This document shows, piece after piece, positions 57,901 to 64,000 of a DNA stretch of 64,000 bases. A model generated the notes under the pieces. The model did no database searches. It was not told the DNA's origin and saw nothing but the letters and a program-made list of their open reading frames with translations. A program made the position numbers and the translations under genes. The stretch is from assembly GCA_950295325.1 (NCBI GenBank), contig OX485804.1, forward strand, positions 10,414,001 to 10,478,000, in the 5' to 3' direction. Each line of letters begins with the position of its first letter. Within the stretch, counting starts at the first letter, position 1. The DNA is from Polytrichum commune (lineage: Eukaryota > Streptophyta > Polytrichopsida > Polytrichales > Polytrichaceae).

Positions 57901-59392
57901 AGAATTTCGAGAGTTTGGAGCTCTTGTCTTGTGAGCCCCAAGTCGATGCGCTTCGTTTCTAGCATTCTTTGGTATGTTATGAACTAGTTTGGGCCTGTGC
58001 CGTCCCCGCCCATTGCACCCATGCATATAAATTAAGGTCATCCTTAGATTGTCCTCTCAACATGCCCCCGTCCACAGCCGGCCGTTTTGAAACTTTGTAA
58101 TGGAAACTGCTTCACCATTCTCCCCTTGATATCTCACTTTGAGCATGGCCACTTTACATATGTTACACTTAGAGCTCGAGGATTGGTCGTCCAGCTCAGA
58201 TCTGAATAGTTTGAGCTTTGGATGTTAGTTTGTCAAATCCAAGAATCAAACTCCCGAAATTTGCAATCTGAAACTCTCAACTCGAGCTCTAACCAAAAAA
58301 TAATGATTTATCCTATCCTAATCACAAAGAGAAAGGTGTGAAGAGATGAATACAAGCTACCATTTGTAATGCTTGCCTTGCTCGGCTGCTGTACAAATAA
58401 TCTGTGATGACAAACACTAACAATCTTTGTTGATAAACAATCTGTGATGAGGAACACTCGCAATCTGTGATGACAACGCAATAGTTTTCGTTTGTGTTTG
58501 GTTTGGTTTGGTTCTGAATACCTAACTCTTTATGTATGCCGTTCCAAGCAGATATGGGGCCACGAAAGTGAAGAATGAAATTGCCAAGGACGCAAGATGG
58601 TTAACAAGTTATGTGGAATCGATTCTTCGCCGCAGGGAGGATCAGTCTCGGTCTCGCGGTGGGGATGATGAGGTTCTTCTTGCCTCTGCAGAATCTGTGA
58701 ATGCCTTGCATCATCATGACCTGTTGGACGTGATGATGGAGGCAACAACCACCGAACCAAAAAAACTCACCAAGAAGCAATTACTTGACAATGCACTCAC
58801 ATTCCTTCTTGCGGGACACGAAACGACCGCCAGCCTCCTCACATGGACGATTTATTTGCTAGCCAAGCACCCGCTATGGCAAGAGCGAGCTCGGGCGGAA
58901 GTGGAGGAGTTTTGTCCAGATGGTTTTATAGAGCCCCAAGTGCTAACCCATCTGAAACTTGTGGGGATGATATTGTTCGAGTCCTTGAGGTTGTTTCCTC
59001 CAGTGCCACTCATAGGTCGAACGTGCATTCAAACAAATAGAGTGGGGCCCACTTTGGTGGTGCCTGAAGGCTTGGAAATTGTCATCCCTGTGGCTGTGGT
59101 GCACAGAGATAAGAGTATATGGGGGGAGAATGCAGATGAGTTTTGGCCAGCTAGGTTTGGAGATGGGATTAGTGGAGCTTGTGGAAACCCACTGGCTTTC
59201 ATACCGTTTGGAGCTGGTCCGAGAACGTGCATTGGTCAGACCTTAGCAATCTCGGAAGCCAAGGCTGTGTTGGCAGTCATGTTGCCCTTGTTCACATGGA
59301 AGCTGGGCTCAAGCTATAGCCATAGCCCCGATGTAACACTCACCATGATGCCCGAATTCGGGATGCCTATTGTTTTGGAAAAGTTGCATTGA
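54946..59392 (+). CDS. Cytochrome P450, CYP72 clan, four exons
   Basis: Exons: 54946-55125, 55535-55837, 57138-57397, 58552-59392; 1584 nt, 527 aa, normal for the clan. First ATG after an upstream stop is 54946. Visible: membrane helix (VVWILWLLGLGICISFLGVV), WRP....R.QGI.GFPF (the clan's N-terminal signature), TFYFTIGKTVRLSIADPQLIK, GIFASSGETWAPQRQLLNGAF (helix C), FAKLTLDVIGRTAFG, I-helix LLAGHETTASLLTW, ESLRLFPPVP (ExxR), haem loop FIPFGAGPRTCIGQ with all consensus residues. CYP72-clan enzymes oxidise hormones, fatty acids and terpenoids; the substrate here is open. Introns 2 and 3 hold tandem repeats. Nothing indicates loss of function. Confidence 0.92.
56150..57085 (+). repeat. Five-copy tandem repeat in intron 2 of the second P450
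   Basis: Copies near 56153, 56397, 56620, 56762 and 57003 share CAGCTCTCCAGA, ATGGCT(C/T)TA.A.TGC, TATAAGA(A/T)(T/C)GTC.GA and CACTTAGGG or variants, plus ATGTGTAT and a TTCTTCTTC tract. Unit about 140-250 bp. Confidence 0.8.
57470..57960 (+). repeat. Two-copy tandem duplication in intron 3 of the second P450
   Basis: TTGAGCTTT.(A/T)TCTTGAGAG, GTCTTGATGGATC, ATGTGGA, GACAAGCTC and GCTTAAGAAT(G/T)TCGAGAGTTT recur with an offset of about 280 bp. Related words reappear downstream at 59870-60440. Confidence 0.7.
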
Positions 59393-60511
59393 GAATTTTT
59401 TTGCCCTGTGTTTGATGCCATCGTGATTGTCTTGTCAAGTTTCATCCCTCTACATTTGCTATGCATCATTTGAATCACTGGTGTATGTTCTAGTGGTCTA
59501 GGATTGTTCAAATGTTTGATTTAGGTGTTCACTTAGGGTGGTGATGCTTATTGCTTACTTAAGGTGGCGTAGGTGGGTTCTCATCTGATTCTGATCTGCT
59601 TACGGTGTGCATGGGAATTCTCAAATGGTCAGACCTTTGCAATTTTGAAAGCCAAGGTTGTGTCACACGGTCATGTTGTCCTTGTTCATGTGTCGCCCTG
59701 CTACGGGCTGTAAAAGGAGTCCTCTTGTACAATATAGGTTCGACAGCTATTAGCATGGATGGAACAAAGTACTTAGTCCCCTTTACACTTGAGCTTGAGC
59801 TGAGAGCTCCAAAAAAGGAGCCTTCTTATTGGTGGGGAGTGTCTTAGGCATGCTTGTGCACTCAAATCCACCTTACACATGAGCTCTCACCTTGCGAGCT
59901 TGAACTTTTTACCAGGCTTACAATGCTTAGATGGCACCTCGATGGATCTTACATGAAATGACTATGTATTAGGTGTTATTTTTTCCAGAGGACGGGTATG
60001 TATAATGAGGGACGCCTATTTGAGGAACGCCATTATACATTGATACTTAGCTTCAGAGAACAATACCGCACATAATCGGTGGCATGGTTGCATCGAACCA
60101 ATGATTGCTTGTCACGTCTTTCCTACCTATCTGATATCCTTGGAGCCATTGAGAGAGCGTCACATAGGCGAGATGCAGCCCAGAACTGATTATGATAAGC
60201 TCATAGTCATAGTAAGCTAATTGGGAGCTTGAGCTCTCGTTTTGTGGGTCCTAAGCCAATGAGCTTTCAAGCATTTTTTGGCTTGTCATGATTGCTTTTA
60301 TGTTGAGTACCATTTCCCCTTCATATTTCACATTGGGCACGGCCACTTTACACTTGCTCTAACTGCTGAGAGCTTGAAGATTGGTCAAGCTCTCAGTAGT
60401 GCGAGCTTTGAGCTTTGGATGAAAGCATGTCAACTCTAAGTGTCGGACTCTCAAAAAATTGTAAGTTGGAGCTCTAGTGTAAAGAGGCCTGTCAATATTG
60501 GCGAAGCGATC
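59393..60511. other. Interval between the second P450 and the LpxB-like gene
   Basis: Contains further diverged copies of the intron-3 repeat (GAGCTT, CTTGCGAGCTTGAAC, GCTTAGATGGCACCTCGATG). The promoter of the LpxB-like gene should lie here, but no clear TATA box is seen. Confidence 0.45.
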
Positions 60512-63500
60512 ATGTCTCTACGTGGGGTAGTCACACCGGGTTACGCATTAACTGCAAATCCTACACAACCATTCCGCAAGTATGATGATGGATCTCGAAT
60601 TAGCACAAGTCCAAGAATTAGTTCTCGAATTTTGGGCATCGCCGGAGGTACGAAGGAATTTTCAGGCCGGGCTTACAGACAGCGGCAAATTGCAGGTGCA
60701 AGAGCAACAAATAGCGCAGCCTCTTCGAATTTCAAACGCGATACCAAACCATTCCGCATTCTGGTAAATTGTCTCACTTCAGACAATTTTGTCAGCTCAT
60801 CTCATGTGATTTGATTGCAACCGGGCGAGAGAATTTCACTTGGTTCAAATTGTAAGCACCGTGGACAATGAAAATGGAGGGCGAAGGTTGACCCCTTGCG
60901 GTTGTTGAAATTTTGTCAGGCACCGTATATGTTTGTTTGATTCTAGAATGTGGACATTAGGGGTTGATTCACATCTTGTGCAGTGAACGAATCTCCTTCA
61001 CACCTTAACCCCTAAAGCCGGAAGCCTAAACACTTGCAAATTTGTAAATTTCTGTAGCCCAGATAATAATGTCTATAGGTCTCACTTTCTTTTTTTGCTT
61101 ATCTGGGCTTCAATCAAGAAAGTGTCAAGCAGTTAATTCTCTTGGGTCGTGCTTTCCCCTCTGTATTGGCCACACGATTTATTTTTGATAGCTTAACCAT
61201 GCCGCGAGTGGTTCGCGTCTCGTGCATTAACAAATCTCCTTAGTAGCTTCAACCCTAAATCCTAAACCCTTGCGAATTTTGTGTAGCCCAATTGAGAATG
61301 TCTTTAGGTCTCACTTTCTTTTTTGCTTGTGTGGGCTCCAATCAAAAAAGTGTCAAGCATTTGATTCTTTGGCCTTGCCTTTCTCTTTGCAATGGGCATA
61401 CGCTTTATTTTTCATAGCTTGAACATGCCGTGAGTGAATTGTGTCTCATGCATTAAGCAATACTATTTTGTAGCTAAAACCCTAAACCCTGAACCCTTGC
61501 CGATTTTGTGTAGCCCAGTAATAACGTCTATAGGTCTCACTTTCTTAAGTGGGCTTGAATCAAGAAAGTGTCAAGCAGTTAATTCTCTTGGGTGTTGCTT
61601 TCCCTTCACATTGGCCACACGATTTTTGTTTCAGTATCTTACTCATGCCACAAGTGATTTGCATCTTGTTCAATGTGCATTGAACGAATGTCCTTCGTAG
61701 CGTACACTCTAAACCCTAGCAAATTTTGTGTAGCCTAGTAAATGATACCTGTCTCACTTTACGTGGCCCCTGCAGATTAGCACAGGTGATGTGATGGGCG
61801 ATATGCATGGAGCCGCTCTCATACGCACTCTTTTAGACGAAGCTTCCCTTGGGGAAAAAATTATTGAGATTTATGCCATTGGTGGGCAGCGGATGAAGAA
61901 TTCCGGAGCAATCCTAATCGGTGGGTGCCGTGTGAGTCAGATCTCTCCCAGTCACATGGCTTTCTTAGGTCCTGTTTTTCTTCTCACTCATCAGACCTGA
62001 AGTTCCAATATATAATTGCACTCTGGAACATATTATCGTGTAAGAACCAAGTTCTCATCTACACTACATTGCACACTCCATTCTTGGCCTGAGACAGAAG
62101 AGTTTCTGATGTGATCCCCTTTTTATATGCAATTGGTCAGTGTTTGTTGTCAAGTCATGGTGTTGTTAATTCAGATCGCTCATGGACCTCTCAATGCTGC
62201 AGGCGACAACACAGGGTTAAGTTCTATTGGGCTACTCGAAGCTGTACCGCTCATTCTACCCTCGATACAGCTCCAACAGCGCGTACGCACATTCTTGAGA
62301 GGCCACGCTCCTGATGTTGTGGTATAGCTTCTGTCTCTCTTTTTTGGTACCCTCAAGTGCACTAAGGCTATTAGTCAATTAAGGATGTTTGTCCACATTA
62401 ATCTATTGGCTGTTGTATTTGCTGGGTCCCCTACACCTGATTCAATGGTACTAGTACCCCTTTACCATGCCAACTAGATTTAGCATTTTGCAACCTTAGG
62501 GTTATTTAGGTCTACTGAGTAAGTGACAGCCGTTTTCTTTTTGATTGCTGTGGGAGTTATCCTTTGTACTTCATTTTGTTTGAAAGCATGGAGCTGCATG
62601 CAGGTGTTGATTGATTATCCAGGGGTCAACATTCCATTTGGAGCGTACATCAAGAGCCATTTCGGTAAGAAAAACTTCAAAGTTGTTTTCTAGGATAATG
62701 CTGGACTGGAAAAGAATTGGAGTTTAAGGTCTCAGTTTTTTCTTGAAGTATCTGAGCAGCCATGTTTATCTGGGTTATAATGCAGACCACATGAAAGGTG
62801 TAACTATGATGGACAATCAATGTAAAAGGGCTTTGTGTGGATGGTTCCAAATACAATGTTCAGAATTACATTCGGAGGTCATTTAAGCTACTAGTGAGCA
62901 AGCAGTGATAGAGGATTTTCTTCTAGAGAAACCAGGGGAAGTTTTGTACTAATAGAAACTTTCTTAATCAGGGTGTAAGGTTGTGTATTACATTCCACCA
63001 AATGAATGGCTATGGAGCACATCACGAACTCAGACTATTGTTGACACCTGTGATGCCATTTTAACTGTGTATCCTGGAGAAGTAAGTCTTACTTTCTGAG
63101 CTTTAAAGTTGTTGAAAGTTGAGGAGAAAATATGAGAAAGGGATATTGACCTGCTTGATTTATCTCTTGAATAGGCAGAATATTTTCAGAATGCTGGTGG
63201 TCGAATTGTGGAAGTTGGACATCCTCTGATTGATCTATTCAATCCTGTTTCAACACGTCAACAGGTTTGTGCCTTGGCACTCTATTCTCTAGCCCTTAAA
63301 GGATCAAGGGGGCTTCGATGTACAACTTTTATACACAATTTCTACCAGTGTCACCAAGTCTTGGGATCATGTTTTTCATATTGTAAGTTTGAAACTTTAT
63401 TCAGTGCATTATCAGGTGTGGATAAGAAAATCGAAGTATACTCACATGTGACATTGAAGATCAAATGCATTTGCATCCAAAGGCACCCAGACTATGTATT

Positions 63501-64000
63501 CAATCCCAAAAATTCACTAACATTAAGGTATTCAACCAATTTGAAAAGTGCATTGGAAGAATGTATCAATTATAGACAGGTTCACTTTTGACACAATTAC
63601 CTAAAGTGGAACTATGTAGCTCAAATACACTTTTTTGTGCATGAAGAGGCCCAGATTGGGCCCTTTGGACGCTTAGGGATTAAATACAGAGCCATTTGCT
63701 TGTGTTTCTTGATCTGAACCTGTCAGGACGTAAGGGTGGTAGGGTATTTGACATGACAAATTCAATTTGTTGATTTCAAGTATACTGTGATGTTGTAGGC
63801 GAGGAGATCTCTAGGATACAACGAAAGGGATTTGGTGATATTGTTGATGCCGGCATCACGGTCTCAAGAACTAAGGCATGTCTGGCCCATCATAGCATCA
63901 GCAGCAAGCCTCTTGCTGGAGCGGGTTTGTGCCCTGGATAGGTAAGGAGACATGGACCCTCTTTTTCTTTTTTTTAACTCAAATCTACCAAGGGAACCTT
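60512..64000 (+). CDS. LpxB-like lipid-A-disaccharide synthase homologue, cyanobacterial type (5' part)
   Basis: Seven exons visible: 60512-60763, 61776-61920, 62203-62321, 62604-62664, 62972-63081, 63175-63264, 63799-63941; the rest is beyond the window. LpxB (GT19 family) joins UDP-diacylglucosamine and lipid X into the lipid A disaccharide. Exon 1 gives about 75 residues rich in Ser, Arg, Thr and Ala with few acidic ones, a transit-peptide-like leader, then KPFRIL running into ISTGDVMGDMHG. Further blocks: IYAIGGQRMKNSGA, SSIGLLEAVPLILPSIQ, PDVVVLIDYPGVNIPFGAY, VVYYIPPNEWLW, GEAEYFQNAGG, VEVGHPLIDLF, LLMPASRSQELRHVWP. The YY(I)(A/P)P.EW.W block resembles cyanobacterial LpxB more than the mitochondrial plant enzyme (YVAPSFWAW). 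Plastid targeting is inferred. The ATG at 60512 is the first in the frame. No defect seen. Confidence 0.87.
60966..61745 (+). repeat. Four-copy tandem repeat in intron 1 of the LpxB-like gene
   Basis: Copies start near 60966, 61208, 61432 and 61660 (unit about 230 bp). Shared blocks: GTGCATT.A..AATCTCCTT, CCCTAAA(C)CCT, TTGTGTAGCCCA, TAGGTCTCACTTTCTT, GGGCTTCAATCAAGAAAGTG, TCAAGCAGTTAATTCTCTTG, GGCCACACGATTT. The last, shortened copy ends just before the exon 2 acceptor. Confidence 0.85.

Noticed and set aside
1-64000. CRISPR array, bacterial operon or plasmid features
   Set aside because: Tandem repeats lack constant-length spacers, genes are intron-split and no bacterial gene clusters occur. 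The LpxB-like gene has introns, so it is not contamination.

Overview
The window looks like nuclear DNA of a streptophyte, most likely a land plant and perhaps a non-seed plant (bryophyte or fern grade). The evidence is intron-split genes with GT...AG junctions, plant-type cytochrome P450s, a plant-specific Expp1-like secreted protein, an ELP3 first-exon fragment, Copia and Gypsy LTR retrotransposons, CACTA, Harbinger-like and Emigrant-like elements, and a decayed hAT-like transposase. The species cannot be named from sequence alone. Real genes cover a small part of the window; most of the rest is mobile or repeated DNA.

Layout. 0.2-1.9 kb: decayed LINE (minus). 1.9-5.6 kb: a 200-bp direct repeat flanking an ELP3 first-exon fragment and an unrecognised ORF. 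6.4-14.0 kb: a nearly complete Copia element (minus) whose integrase is split by a 1.64-kb CACTA-type element, which itself holds an Emigrant-like MITE. 14-21.3 kb: no gene seen; dispersed repeats and a miRNA-like hairpin. 21.5-27.1 kb: five-exon A-type P450 (plus). 28.1-28.5 kb: a CACTA-like end next to a nearly perfect 318-bp palindrome. 31.1-32.8 kb: three-exon Expp1-like gene (minus), with a 5' flank of three tandem copies. 34.1-37.7 kb: MITEs and a decayed LINE. 37.9-47.7 kb: a Ty3/Gypsy element (minus). 49.6-52.1 kb: a MITE and a hAT-like pseudogene. 54.9-59.4 kb: four-exon CYP72-clan P450 (plus). 60.5 kb to the window end: the 5' part of an LpxB-like gene (plus), cut by the window edge.

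The most remarkable object is the Gypsy element. Between protease and reverse transcriptase it carries a DNMT3-like C5-cytosine DNA methyltransferase with recognisable motifs I, IV, VI, VIII and X. Behind the integrase it has a C4HC3 PHD finger, a chromatin-reading module. Two amber codons in the methyltransferase-pol frame both sit in a UAG-CAR-UUA context, the tobamovirus-type readthrough consensus. The other stops in pol fall at positions normally occupied by tryptophan and look like ordinary decay. The copy is damaged, but the layout suggests an element family that can write DNA methylation and read histone marks.

A second theme is that introns and flanks of almost every host gene here contain diverged tandem duplications with units of about 100-350 bp. 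The host genes look like independent single-copy genes (two membrane P450s, a secreted protein, a probably plastid-targeted glycosyltransferase) and do not form an obvious pathway cluster.
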